Shown: positions 1-7,149, numbered from the stretch's first letter. The stretch: 14,349 bases of DNA from Oscillospiraceae bacterium (GCA_022792755.1 JAAWBP010000064.1:1-14349), one strand, 5' to 3'. Program-made: numbers and translations. The notes: generated by a model from the sequence alone, not told the origin.

Positions 1-37
1 CAAAAACCGGGTCGATCGGATGGATGAGCGGGGGCAT
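1..37 (-). CDS. Start of a leftward gene, possibly a DNA-deoxyinosine glycosylase (partial)
   Basis: Reading leftward from 37 there is an ATG preceded by TGGGAGGAAT, a good ribosome binding site six bases from the start, and the frame stays open to the window edge. The twelve visible residues are MPPLIHPIDPVF. The HPI-x-PVF pattern recalls the extreme N-terminus of hypoxanthine/deoxyinosine DNA glycosylases of the uracil-DNA glycosylase superfamily, which often begin HPIxPVFDENSRVLILGSFPS. That identity is only a resemblance over a few residues and should be treated as a hint. What the sequence shows directly is the SD plus ATG plus an open frame; the product is inference. Confidence 0.4.
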   Translation of the reverse strand, partial: MPPLIHPIDPVF

Positions 38-603
38 GACATTCCTCCCATAATTTTTAAATCTTGTCCGCGGTGAAAGGCTGAATCAAAATTCACACGA
101 CCGGAAAGCAAGATTTTTTCCTATTGTACCACAAAAAAACGCGGCGTGCATCCTCTGGCCGGAAAAGGGCAGGCAGGGTTTTCGGAATAGAAAATAGAAA
201 TAGATGGCTGCCTATAATTTTTTTATATACTTACCTCTTCCATACGGCTGTAGAGCACGCTTTACAAGTCGAATACCTCAGATAATGTTGACTTTTACAC
301 TGTAAAATTTATCCAAACGAGATTGTCAATGTTGCACAAACGGGTTGACAGCACCCCGGAAAATTAAGGGAGCTTCTTTATAATACGACATTTTTCGCAG
401 AAATTTGTTTAAAAAATCAACGTCAAAAAGTTAAACCTGCAAAGAGCAGCTGAGCAGAAGTTCCAGAAACAGCCTGAAATAAAGAGGCGAAGTTGTTAAA
501 TATTACGATGTAATGGCTCTTTATAAGGCGATTTAAGACGATTTAGTGATTATTTTGTGTCTGAAATGTTATAAATTTAAACCATTAGGTTGATTTTATC
601 CAA
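38..603. other. Long AT-rich intergenic region upstream of the ABC importer
   Basis: No convincing gene, tRNA or known riboswitch was found here. It separates a leftward gene from a rightward operon, so it should carry two divergent promoters. Visible elements are a perfect 15-bp palindrome TTTTACACTGTAAAA at 293-307, an isolated TTGACA at 345-350, and a TATAAT at 379-384 whose distance from that TTGACA (28 bases) is too long for a standard sigma-A promoter. The short direct repeat CGATTTA occurs twice near 530-545. The stretch could hold operators for the importer, a small RNA, or simply decayed sequence. Confidence 0.5.
293..307. promoter_or_regulatory. Perfect palindrome, possible operator
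   Basis: TTTTAC-ACT-GTAAAA is a perfect 6-bp inverted repeat with a three-base centre. Its size and symmetry fit a dimeric repressor site, but it lies about 310 bases upstream of the importer promoter and I cannot assign it to a regulator family. In AT-rich DNA a chance palindrome of this size is possible. Confidence 0.25.
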
Positions 604-632
604 TTTACATAAGTTGCAGGGGTGGATATAAT
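604..632 (+). promoter_or_regulatory. Sigma-A promoter of the ABC importer operon
   Basis: TTTACA at 604-609 and TATAAT at 627-632 are separated by exactly 17 bases, close to the ideal housekeeping promoter. Transcription would start near 639 and give a leader of about 45 bases before the GTG start at 685. An imperfectly placed inverted repeat, ATTTAT (631-636) and ATAAAT (643-648), overlaps the expected start site and could be an operator, though this is weak. Confidence 0.7.
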
Positions 633-684
633 TTATCTTGTAATAAATCCTCAAACACATTCAAACACAAGGAGGTAATTTTTC

Positions 685-2082
685 GTGAAAACAAAAAGAT
701 TGCTTGCCCTTGTTGCTTCTGCGGCGCTGATGCTGTCTGTATTTACAGCATGCGGCGGCGATGAAGGCAGCGGGGACAACAGCAGTAGCGGCAGCACCGG
801 CGGTAATTCCGGTGAGACCACCACTTTGGTCCATGCTTACTGGGATAACCCGGAATCTTCTCAGGACCTGATGACCCAGCTGTACGGCAAGGGCCAGAAG
901 GACTTCAACGAGACTGTTGGTAAGGAGAAGGGCGTTAAGATCGACTGGCTCCACATCAACTCCGACGACTACGGCACCAAGATCACCGCTATGGGTGTTG
1001 CGAACACCATGCCTGATACTTTGATGCAGCAGCCGGGCGCGAAGACCAAAGAGATGGGTGAGAGTGGCTACATCCTCGACATGAAGCAGTTCCTCGACGC
1101 TGACAAAGAGTGGGCTGAGACCTTCCTCGATGGTATGGCGGATCAGGTAACCTTCGACGGCAAACAGTATGCGATTCCGCTTCAGTTTGCGATTTCGGCT
1201 GTTTTCTACAACACCGAGCTGTTCGATCAGGCTGGCGTAAAGGCGGAAGAGATCAAGACATGGAGTGATTTCCTTGCTGCTTGCCAGAAGCTGAAAGACA
1301 ATGGCATCACCCCGCTGGTTCTGCCGGGCGAAGCGAACTCCGGTTGGGCGATCTCCCTCTTCACTGGCCAGTTCGTACAGAGAATTGCTGGTGAAGAAAT
1401 CTTCACTCCGATCAGAGAGTTTGAGAAAGATTCCACTTTTGAGCAGGAAGCTTTCATCAAAGCCGGCGAACTGACCATGGAATTGGTCGACAAAGGCTAT
1501 GTACAGCCGACCTACATGGGCGACTCCGTCGACATGAACTACGCGACCTTTAAGAATGGCGAAGCTGCTATGCAGTGCCAGGGCTCTTGGGCGATTGGTA
1601 ACTACAATGGTGAAGATTCCCAGGTCAAAGGCAAAATAAAGGTCTTCCCGTTCCCGGAAATCGAAGGCGGCAAAGGCGACTCCTCCAAGTGGATGGGTAA
1701 AACCGACAACGTCACCATTTCCAAGAACTGCAAAGACAACGACAAAGCGCTCCTCTGGGTTAAATACCTGACTGGTGAAGACTTCCAGAGAAGAACTGTT
1801 GAAGAGGCTGGTAAGTTCCCGACCACTAAGGTTGAGTACGACAAGTCGAAATGCGCGAGCGAGGTTTCTTCTGTTCTGGATATTTCCGGTGGATCCACTG
1901 GTGTTTATCCGTACATCGATGAGGCTCTCGGAAACACTTTTGGTACTGAGTGGAACAACTGCCTGAGCGCGTTCTTCACCGGTGCGAAAACTGTTGAAGA
2001 GGCGTTCAAAGATCTCCAGGCTTACAACGAGAGCATGAAGGCGAATAAGGCTAGTTCCGAGGCTTCTTCTGCTGCCGAGTAA
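685..2082 (+). CDS. Carbohydrate ABC transporter substrate-binding lipoprotein
   Basis: This 465-residue protein is a family 1 extracellular solute-binding protein that would capture a sugar or oligosaccharide outside the membrane and deliver it to the permeases encoded downstream. A lipoprotein signal is clear: KTKR, a hydrophobic core, then the lipobox FTAC with the modified cysteine at residue 23, followed by a Gly/Ser-rich tether to about residue 45. The SBP fold shows the typical mid and C-terminal signature GEAAMQCQGSWAIGNY. The start is GTG at 685, ten bases after AAGGAGG at 668-674; the lipoprotein signal begins immediately, which supports it. It is the first gene of a three-gene operon. 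The substrate cannot be told from sequence, and no glycosidase is adjacent. Confidence 0.9.
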   Translation: MKTKRLLALVASAALMLSVFTACGGDEGSGDNSSSGSTGGNSGETTTLVHAYWDNPESSQDLMTQLYGKGQKDFNETVGKEKGVKIDWLHINSDDYGTKITAMGVANTMPDTLMQQPGAKTKEMGESGYILDMKQFLDADKEWAETFLDGMADQVTFDGKQYAIPLQFAISAVFYNTELFDQAGVKAEEIKTWSDFLAACQKLKDNGITPLVLPGEANSGWAISLFTGQFVQRIAGEEIFTPIREFEKDSTFEQEAFIKAGELTMELVDKGYVQPTYMGDSVDMNYATFKNGEAAMQCQGSWAIGNYNGEDSQVKGKIKVFPFPEIEGGKGDSSKWMGKTDNVTISKNCKDNDKALLWVKYLTGEDFQRRTVEEAGKFPTTKVEYDKSKCASEVSSVLDISGGSTGVYPYIDEALGNTFGTEWNNCLSAFFTGAKTVEEAFKDLQAYNESMKANKASSEASSAAE

Positions 2083-2130
2083 GTTTACGATTCTGAATGA
2101 AGAGACGCATTCACGTAATGTAATTGCTTT

Positions 2131-2164
2131 GAAAGGGATTAGGATTCCTGTCCTAATCCCTTTC
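2131..2164 (+). terminator. Intergenic stem-loop after the binding-protein gene
   Basis: A perfect 14-bp inverted repeat (2131-2144 with 2151-2164) closes a six-base loop TTCCTG. The following sequence is CTCTAAG, so there is no real U-tract beyond the stem. It probably acts as a partial terminator and as a 3' stabiliser, so that the binding protein is made in excess over the permeases, as is well known for malE-type operons. That role is inference from structure and position. Confidence 0.65.
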
Positions 2165-2192
2165 TCTAAGCAAGCATTTTTCGGGTGCCTCT

Positions 2193-2221
2193 TTGGGTTC
2201 TGCCAAACGGCGGAGTATAAT
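2193..2221 (+). promoter_or_regulatory. Possible secondary promoter before the first permease
   Basis: TATAAT at 2216-2221 has TTGGGT at 2193-2198, 17 bases upstream, and lies about 30 bases before the permease start. The -10 is perfect but the -35 is poor. It would let the permeases be transcribed independently of the stem-loop at 2131-2164. Confidence 0.35.
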
Positions 2222-2250
2222 TCTGATATTGTGTGGAATGGAGGTTTCGT

Positions 2251-3150
2251 ATGGAGAGGTTACTGCGTGACAAAAAAATGATACTGCTTTTTATTGGACC
2301 TGCAGTACTTTTGTTTCTCTGCGTTCTTTTAGGTCCGATGTTATTTGGTATCGGTTTAAGCTTGTTTAAATGGGATGCGATGACTCCTCCCGAGTTCAAC
2401 GGTGTTGAGAACTTTGTTTTCATGTTCACCCAGGATACTGTTTTCTGGACAGCATTAAAGAACTCTTTGTTCTTTGTTCTCTTTTCTTTGTTTTCTCAGC
2501 AGTTGATCGGCCTTGTTGTAGCGATCATTCTGACGAATAACATTAAATTTAAGAATTTATTTAAAAACATCTATTACCTGCCGGTTGTTCTCTCCAGTGC
2601 GGCGGTCGGCCTTCTGTGGAGCTTTATCTTCCATCCTAAGATCGGCGTTTTGAACGGCCTCCTCGCTGTGCTCGGTGTTGAGCAGGGTCCTCTGTGGTTG
2701 TCTGACATTAATACTTTTCCTTTTCTTCCGCTCCCGCTCTGGTGCATTGGTATTGTAGCGGCGTGGCAGTACATGGGTTCTACCATGATGCTCTATATGG
2801 CGGCAATTCAGGGAATTCCGGAGACACTTTATGAAGCGGCTTACATAGACGGTGCTTCCCGTATCAAATGTATCCGTCATATCACTTTGCCGCTGATTAC
2901 TCCGATGGTTAAAATCAGTACGGTTTTGAGTGCGGTTGGTTCGCTGAAGTTCTTCGATATGATCTACACGATGACTGGCGGCGGCCCAGCTCATGCAACT
3001 GACGTTCTGGCTTCTCACCTTTATAACCGTGCATTTAAGCAGTGGGAATATGGTTACGGCAGCTCTTTGGCGATTATCCTTGTTATCCTTTGCCTGCTCT
3101 TTACCTTTATATTGAACAAGTTGATTAAAGTTGAAAACTATGAAATGTAA
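2251..3150 (+). CDS. Carbohydrate ABC transporter permease (MalF/UgpA-like)
   Basis: This 299-residue inner-membrane permease belongs to the binding-protein-dependent transport family (BPD_transp_1) and forms half of the transmembrane channel. It starts with a short cytoplasmic N-terminus (MERLLRDKKM), then a first membrane segment ending near GLSLFKWD, with about six segments overall. The coupling-helix EAA motif is visible as EAAYIDGASRIKCIRHITLPLITP, about 55 residues past mid-protein, where it would dock on an ATPase subunit. I choose ATG at 2251 because GGAGG at 2240-2244 is six bases upstream; a GTG six codons earlier would include the SD itself. Its length matches UgpA/LacF relatives without the large extracellular loop of enteric MalF. 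The second permease gene follows after 15 bases. Confidence 0.9.
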   Translation: MERLLRDKKMILLFIGPAVLLFLCVLLGPMLFGIGLSLFKWDAMTPPEFNGVENFVFMFTQDTVFWTALKNSLFFVLFSLFSQQLIGLVVAIILTNNIKFKNLFKNIYYLPVVLSSAAVGLLWSFIFHPKIGVLNGLLAVLGVEQGPLWLSDINTFPFLPLPLWCIGIVAAWQYMGSTMMLYMAAIQGIPETLYEAAYIDGASRIKCIRHITLPLITPMVKISTVLSAVGSLKFFDMIYTMTGGGPAHATDVLASHLYNRAFKQWEYGYGSSLAIILVILCLLFTFILNKLIKVENYEM

Positions 3151-3165
3151 GGAGGGTACAGAAGA

Positions 3166-4014
3166 ATGGCAAGTTACGAAAAAAACAGGTCAAAGTTTAA
3201 AGTCTCGAAGCTGATTCTTTATATCATCCTGATCATCATGGCGGTTGTTTACTTGTACCCGCTTATCTGGTTGGTAATTGCTTCCTTTAAAACAAACACG
3301 GAAGTGTTCCTTTCTCCCTTTAGTTTCCCAGCCGAGATGCAGTGGGTCAACTATGAGAAAGCGTGGAATGCGGGTCATATCGGCCAGTATTTCGTAAACT
3401 CTGTTATCGTTGTTGGAACCGTACTGGTTGTTTCGATTTTGATCAACTGTATGGCGGCTTATGCGATTGCGAGAATGAGATGGAAACTGTCTGGCTTGGT
3501 GATGGGCGTCTTCCTTTCTGGTATGATGGTTCCGATCCATGTAACATTGATTCCGCTTTTCGTATTGTTTTCGAATATTGGCTTAATCGACAACTATTTT
3601 AGCTTAATCCTCCCCTATATTGTGTTTACCTTCGGTCAAAGTATTTATATCATGCGTGGTTTCTTTGGAAACCTACCGAAGGAGATGGAGGAAGCAGCTG
3701 TTATTGACGGATGTTCGTTGTGGGGCGCTTTCTGGAGGATCATTCTCCCGATCTCTACAGGCGGTATCTTTACGATTGGTCTGTTCACCTTCAACGGCAC
3801 ATGGAATGAGCTTCTTGTTGCAAAGATCTTTACAAACTCCAATGCGGTTAGAACCCTCCCTGTTGGTTTGACGGTCTTTGTTGGGCCGAACCTTACCAAC
3901 TATGGGCCGATGCTCGCGGCGATTGTAATCGCTGTTCTTCCGACAATTATTGTTTATTGCTGCCTCAGTAATAAAATTGTCGGTGGTTTGACTGCCGGTG
4001 CGGTTAAGGGCTGA
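3166..4014 (+). CDS. Carbohydrate ABC transporter permease (MalG/UgpE-like)
   Basis: This 282-residue protein is the second transmembrane subunit of the importer. It begins with a basic N-terminus and a long first membrane segment (about residues 14-38, ending LYPLIWLVIASFK), and carries the EAA coupling motif EEAAVIDGCSLWGAFWRIILPIS in the C-terminal third. The C-terminus, GGLTAGAVKG, is the usual end of MalG/UgpE-type permeases. The start at 3166 has GGAGGG at 3151-3156, nine bases upstream and directly after the stop of the preceding permease, so the two are translated from one message. No nucleotide-binding subunit follows: the operon ends here in a strong terminator. Many Firmicutes sugar importers of this class share a distant MsmX/MsmK-type ATPase, which is the likely arrangement here. 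Confidence 0.9.
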   Translation: MASYEKNRSKFKVSKLILYIILIIMAVVYLYPLIWLVIASFKTNTEVFLSPFSFPAEMQWVNYEKAWNAGHIGQYFVNSVIVVGTVLVVSILINCMAAYAIARMRWKLSGLVMGVFLSGMMVPIHVTLIPLFVLFSNIGLIDNYFSLILPYIVFTFGQSIYIMRGFFGNLPKEMEEAAVIDGCSLWGAFWRIILPISTGGIFTIGLFTFNGTWNELLVAKIFTNSNAVRTLPVGLTVFVGPNLTNYGPMLAAIVIAVLPTIIVYCCLSNKIVGGLTAGAVKG

Positions 4015-4032
4015 TTTTCCCTTTTGAGTTTT

Positions 4033-4088
4033 AAAACAGGAGATTTTTTGTACAGCTTTGTCTGTTCGAAAGTCTCCTGTTTTTTTTG
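4033..4088 (+). terminator. Rho-independent terminator of the ABC importer operon
   Basis: An 11-bp perfect stem, AAAACAGGAGA at 4033-4043 with TCTCCTGTTTT at 4073-4083, continues inward through weaker T-A and T-G pairs. An inner ACAG/CTGT hairpin sits at 4052-4065. An eight-T run at 4080-4087 follows, making a strong intrinsic terminator 18 bases after the permease stop. Confidence 0.9.
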
Positions 4089-4233
4089 CTTTGTGTTAAG
4101 GATCAAAGCAATAGAAAGCATCTGTAGAATGCTAGCATTAGATTTGGAAAGGCTTTCAAGGGACGTCAAAGGATTTATTGTTGAATATTGATTGTTCGTT
4201 TTATCTCAAGATTTTTGTTGTCACAGCGGGGAG

Positions 4234-4275
4234 CAAGAAAAACGGCATAGCCTATAAGCTATGCCGTTTTTCTTG
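4234..4275. terminator. 18-bp hairpin, bidirectional or leftward terminator
   Basis: CAAGAAAAACGGCATAGC at 4234-4251 pairs perfectly with 4258-4275 around the loop CTATAA. The arms carry A-run and T-run halves, so either strand gives a GC core followed by a U-rich arm. It starts ten bases beyond the stop of the leftward PHP gene at 4286, which it would terminate, and it also backs up the rightward terminator at 4033-4088. Confidence 0.85.
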
Positions 4276-4285
4276 ATATAAAAGG

Positions 4286-4993
4286 TTAATCTGTTCCCTG
4301 ACGTTTTGGATGTCTTAGCGTTTCTAAAACCGCTTTTGCGCTTTTTTCGGGGAGCTCCAAAAAGCGGACAGGTTCCGCGAGATCCTGGAGGTAATGCGCA
4401 TCGGAGTCGGTGATTTTGTGGCCGCTGAACGCGACATCCGCCTCCGGATTTTTCACCTCGACACAAGAAAACCCATATTCCGGCGGAATATATCCCAAAT
4501 TGGCGAGGATGGAATAAGCGGATTTATCCACATGGGCGGGGATTGCAAGCCCATGATGTTTTTTTACAACCGTGAGGAGGGCCTCGAGCCCCAAATCCAA
4601 GGCGTTGATCAGCAGTTTATCCACTGTGCCGGCCGGCTGGTCGTTTCTATCCATAATGACCTGCTCGCCGAAAATATCAGGCCGGTTTAGGATCGGTGGA
4701 AGGTGGTCGTAGAATTCATCGGAGCAGGCGAGCGCATCCTCCAGTTTTTCAAAGAGACAGAGGACATGAACCTCCTCCGCGCTGTTCGCCTCGATCGCCG
4801 GAACAACCGTCAGCCCTGCCTCCTCTGCCACTGAGAAGACGGCAGGGAGGTTGAGAGCGGAGTTGTGGTCACTGACCGCGATTAAATCCAGCCCCAGGAG
4901 GGAGGCCATATTAACAATGTTGTTAGGGGTCATATCCATGTCGCCGCAGGGAGAAAGGCAGGAATGGATATGCAGGTCGTAGGAGTAATTCAT
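4286..4993 (-). CDS. PHP-domain metal-dependent phosphoesterase-like protein
   Basis: This 235-residue protein has the full metal-ligand set of the PHP superfamily (PolIIIA and histidinol-phosphatase-like phosphoesterases). Visible ligands are DLHIHS with H8 and H10, SDHN with H43, the conserved E68 in PAIEANS, H76 in VHVLCLF, H154 in PAHVDKS, and the closing DSDAH with D198 and H200. It is probably a cytoplasmic phosphoesterase; the substrate is unknown and could be a nucleotide or a phosphorylated protein or metabolite. Its ATG overlaps the stop of the preceding DRTGG gene in a four-base ATGA (4990-4993), so the two are translationally coupled. It is the last gene of the leftward cluster. 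PHP proteins next to DRTGG and hydrogenase genes recur in clostridia, which suggests a role in hydrogenase-linked signalling rather than DNA repair. Confidence 0.85.
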   Translation of the reverse strand: MNYSYDLHIHSCLSPCGDMDMTPNNIVNMASLLGLDLIAVSDHNSALNLPAVFSVAEEAGLTVVPAIEANSAEEVHVLCLFEKLEDALACSDEFYDHLPPILNRPDIFGEQVIMDRNDQPAGTVDKLLINALDLGLEALLTVVKKHHGLAIPAHVDKSAYSILANLGYIPPEYGFSCVEVKNPEADVAFSGHKITDSDAHYLQDLAEPVRFLELPEKSAKAVLETLRHPKRQGTD

Positions 4994-5325
4994 GACTGCA
5001 TCAGGCGGTAGATAGCCAGCGAGAGCTCAAAACTCGGGAGGTCGCTCTGCAATAGGCAAACCCCTTGCTGCTCGGCCTTTTTCGCCATCTCCTCCTCCAC
5101 CGGGCTTCCCTCCGAGATGATGACACAGCTCACATCGGATAACACCGCAACCGCAACGGTGTTGATGTTGCTCATCACCGTGATCCAAACGGCATCCGAT
5201 TTCGCCTTCCCCATCACGATGCTGAGAAGGTCGCAGCAGAAAATGCCGTCAATCTGCCGCCCGTCTCCATCTCCTTTGGTGACAACTTTTAACTGTAAAG
5301 CTTCTGCCAATTGAATCGGCGTCAT
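4990..5325 (-). CDS. DRTGG-domain protein (first of two)
   Basis: This is a 111-residue single-domain protein of the DRTGG family (PF07085), a small fold also found as a regulatory domain in some phosphotransacetylases and CBS proteins. The diagnostic core is present: DGIFCCDLLSIVMGKAKSDAVWIT, then NTVAVAVLSDVSCVIISEG, with a C-terminal helix in which Leu/Gln residues lead to RLMQS. The literal DRTGG motif is not retained, as is usual in this stand-alone subgroup. Its molecular activity is unknown. The start at 5325 has no strong Shine-Dalgarno (the upstream bases are GGTAAATTGAT), unlike its neighbours. It overlaps the PHP gene by four bases and is preceded by a 144-base gap with its own promoter-like and palindromic sequences. 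Confidence 0.8.
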   Translation of the reverse strand: MTPIQLAEALQLKVVTKGDGDGRQIDGIFCCDLLSIVMGKAKSDAVWITVMSNINTVAVAVLSDVSCVIISEGSPVEEEMAKKAEQQGVCLLQSDLPSFELSLAIYRLMQS

Positions 5326-5338
5326 ATCAATTTACCAT

Positions 5339-5384
5339 ACGATACAGAAATTATTCTTTGTGCAGTATCGTTCCTTTCATTATA
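5339..5384 (-). promoter_or_regulatory. Possible internal leftward promoter with inverted repeat at its start site
   Basis: On the minus strand a TATAAT lies at 5384-5379, with no good -35 at 17 bases (a TTGACT is about 30 bases upstream). Immediately downstream, ACGATAC at 5371-5365 and GTATCGT at 5345-5339 form a perfect 7-bp inverted repeat with a 19-base spacer; one mismatch in extends it to nine. Depending on whether transcription starts here, it is either an operator at +1 or a leader hairpin just before the weak translation start of the DRTGG gene. Confidence 0.35.
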
Positions 5385-5469
5385 TTTTTTGTCGAAATCG
5401 CCCTTTCCCGCCCGCAGTCAAGAATTTTTCTGAGGGAGGGTAAAGAACAGCAAAATCGCCGAACAGATT

Positions 5470-6786
5470 TTATTCGCCTTCTTCTTCCTCTTCTGTGCGG
5501 AACGGGGGTGGAATGGAAGCCTCGATTTTGTGAATATCCCGGATCAGCCGCTCAATGCTCTCCTTATACTTAAAGATACAATCGTCAGGGCTTGCGGCGC
5601 CCCGGACGACGTCCTCAGCGAGCGCCCGGCAGGAGGGAGCCCCGCAGGAACCGCAATCCAGTCCCGGAAGATCCGCCTCGATCGCCTCCAGCTCGTTCAT
5701 CTTTTCGAGGGCCTTGAGCATATTGGCGTCCAGCGTCAAAACCGGGGCATATTCGAGCTTGGAGTCCCAAACCGCTTCCCCCGGGATGTGATCGATGTGG
5801 TTCATCGAGACCGGCATGTATTTGACGATATGTTTTAGCTTTGCCTTTGCGATGTAAGGGTTTTCCACCGTGAGGACGCCGCCGACACAACCGCCGCTGC
5901 AGGCGTTGAGCTCGATGAATTCCAGGTTGTTCAGCCGCTCATCCTCCAAGTCGTCCAACACCCGAATGACGTTTTCGATCCCGTCGGCAGCCAGGTAGCT
6001 GTCATTGAGAAGCCCGGCGGCCTCTCCGGAACTGGTCCCCCAGGCGACCCCGATCTTCCCGCTTTGCACCAGCGAATCCTGCTCGGATTCGGGGAGATGC
6101 ATAAGCGAGAGGAGCTTCGGGTAGATGTCGTTGATGGAGATCACGGCGGAGACGGCGCTCTTCTCGGTGCCGAGAGGCATTTTAGAGGCGGTCACCTTGG
6201 CCGCACAGGGGGAGATGAAGATGGCACCGATCCGCTCCAGCGGGATTCCCGTTTTTTTATGCGCCTCTTCTCTGGAAAGACGGGCCGCGAGTTCGACGGG
6301 GGCGTTCAGGGGGAGGACATGCTCAATCAGGTTGGGAAAGCGAACGCGGATCAAGCGGGTGACGGCTGGGCAGGCAGAACTGATGACGGGGCGTTTCAGG
6401 CTGCCCTCCCGCATCAGTTTCCGGGTTGCCGCCGAAACCAGCTCCGCGGCCTTGGCGACTTCATAGACCTCGTTGAATCCGAAGTCGATCAGGGCGCGCA
6501 GCAGGATGTCGATGTCGTCCATATTGTTAAACTGGCCGTAAAGGGCTGGGGCCGGCAGCGCGATGGTGTAGTCGTATTCCTTTACCGCATCCAGCGGGTC
6601 ACAGGTCGCTTTTTTGGCATGATGCGGGCAGACCCGAATGCATTCTCCGCAGTCGATGCACCGCTCTGGGATGATAAACGCCTTTTTATTTCTTACCCGG
6701 ATGGCCTCGGTCGGACAGCGTTTGATGCAGTTGATGCAGCCTTTGCATTTTTCTTTATCCAAAGTAACCGAATGAAAAAAATCCAC
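5470..6786 (-). CDS. Group D-like (putatively sensory) [FeFe]-hydrogenase homologue
   Basis: The 438 residues begin with a two-cluster ferredoxin domain (C14-C17-C20-C24P and C43-C46-C49-C53P). The hydrogenase large domain follows, with L1 read as SSACPAV (C139), L2 as SPCAAK (C194) and L3 as ELNACSGGCVGG (C296, C300). The C139 to C194 spacing of 55 equals the ligand spacing in CpI, so these four cysteines should hold the [4Fe-4S] part of an H-cluster. Ala138 replaces the proton-relay cysteine (CpI Cys299), and the L2 glutamate is Ala200. A C-terminal Fes-type [4Fe-4S] domain follows (C378, C381, C386, C403), then an acidic EEEEEGE tail. There is no PAS domain, which separates it from group C HydS and fits group D. 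The start is GTG at 6786, with GAGGGGG eight bases upstream. I infer an H2 or redox sensor; slow catalysis is not excluded. Confidence 0.85.
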   Translation of the reverse strand: MDFFHSVTLDKEKCKGCINCIKRCPTEAIRVRNKKAFIIPERCIDCGECIRVCPHHAKKATCDPLDAVKEYDYTIALPAPALYGQFNNMDDIDILLRALIDFGFNEVYEVAKAAELVSAATRKLMREGSLKRPVISSACPAVTRLIRVRFPNLIEHVLPLNAPVELAARLSREEAHKKTGIPLERIGAIFISPCAAKVTASKMPLGTEKSAVSAVISINDIYPKLLSLMHLPESEQDSLVQSGKIGVAWGTSSGEAAGLLNDSYLAADGIENVIRVLDDLEDERLNNLEFIELNACSGGCVGGVLTVENPYIAKAKLKHIVKYMPVSMNHIDHIPGEAVWDSKLEYAPVLTLDANMLKALEKMNELEAIEADLPGLDCGSCGAPSCRALAEDVVRGAASPDDCIFKYKESIERLIRDIHKIEASIPPPFRTEEEEEGE

Positions 6787-6818
6787 GGGAATAACCCCCT
6801 CTCATCAGATAGCGATGA

Positions 6819-7114
6819 TACCCTCGATTGACAAAGGCAGACGCGGCGGAATGCCTCCGCTGTCAATGAGCGATCTTCAAGCGGTGCAAGACCTGCAAGT
6901 CCGTAACCCGCGCGGTCTGTGGCCAGACCGGCCGGACGCGATTCGCAAGCAGTCCAAGACTTGCAGGCCCGCAGCCCGCGCGATACGTTGTACTTGTATT
7001 ATCGCAGGCATCTCGCAGGCCTATTACCCAAAAACCGGCAAAACGTCGGTGTGCGAAATTGCCCCGCCTGGGCACAGGCCCGCAGGGGTACCCTGCCCTT
7101 GTCAATCGAGGGTA
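6819..7114. repeat. 296-bp inverted-repeat-bounded non-coding element (MITE-like or structured RNA)
   Basis: The outer 22 bases at 6819-6840 (beginning TACCCTCGATTGACAA) match the reverse complement of 7093-7114 at 21 of 22 positions. Inside are a smaller hairpin near 6828-6867 bounded by ATTGACA and TGTCAAT, and a 44-base direct repeat in two copies. No transposase or convincing gene is present, and no clear target-site duplication flanks it. It fills nearly the whole 363-base gap between the RsbW-like gene and the hydrogenase homologue. Options are a miniature inverted-repeat element, a dispersed intergenic repeat, or a structured intercistronic RNA. Confidence 0.7.
6870..6981. repeat. Two degenerate copies of a 44-base direct repeat
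   Basis: 6870-6913 and 6938-6981 are both 44 bases, begin GCGAT, share AAGC, CAAGAC and TGCA blocks, and end CCCGCGC. They agree at 34 of 44 positions and most differences are transitions. A 24-base spacer with its own GGTCTG/CAGACC symmetry lies between them. The repeats are inside the larger inverted-repeat element. Confidence 0.7.
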
Positions 7115-7149
7115 AAGTCAAGGCATTTGTTCAAAACAGGATTCGGCTT

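Noticed and set aside
345..384. TTGACA at 345 with TATAAT at 379 as the importer promoter
   Set aside because: The spacing is 28 bases, far from 17; the 604-632 pair has exact 17-base spacing and is much nearer the gene.
4128..4139. AATGCTAGCATT 12-bp palindrome between the terminators
   Set aside because: It is a short perfect palindrome in AT-rich sequence, with no promoter or gene start near it; probably chance.
6870..6981. CRISPR array
   Set aside because: There are only two degenerate copies of a 44-base unit, with a single 24-base spacer and no cas genes.
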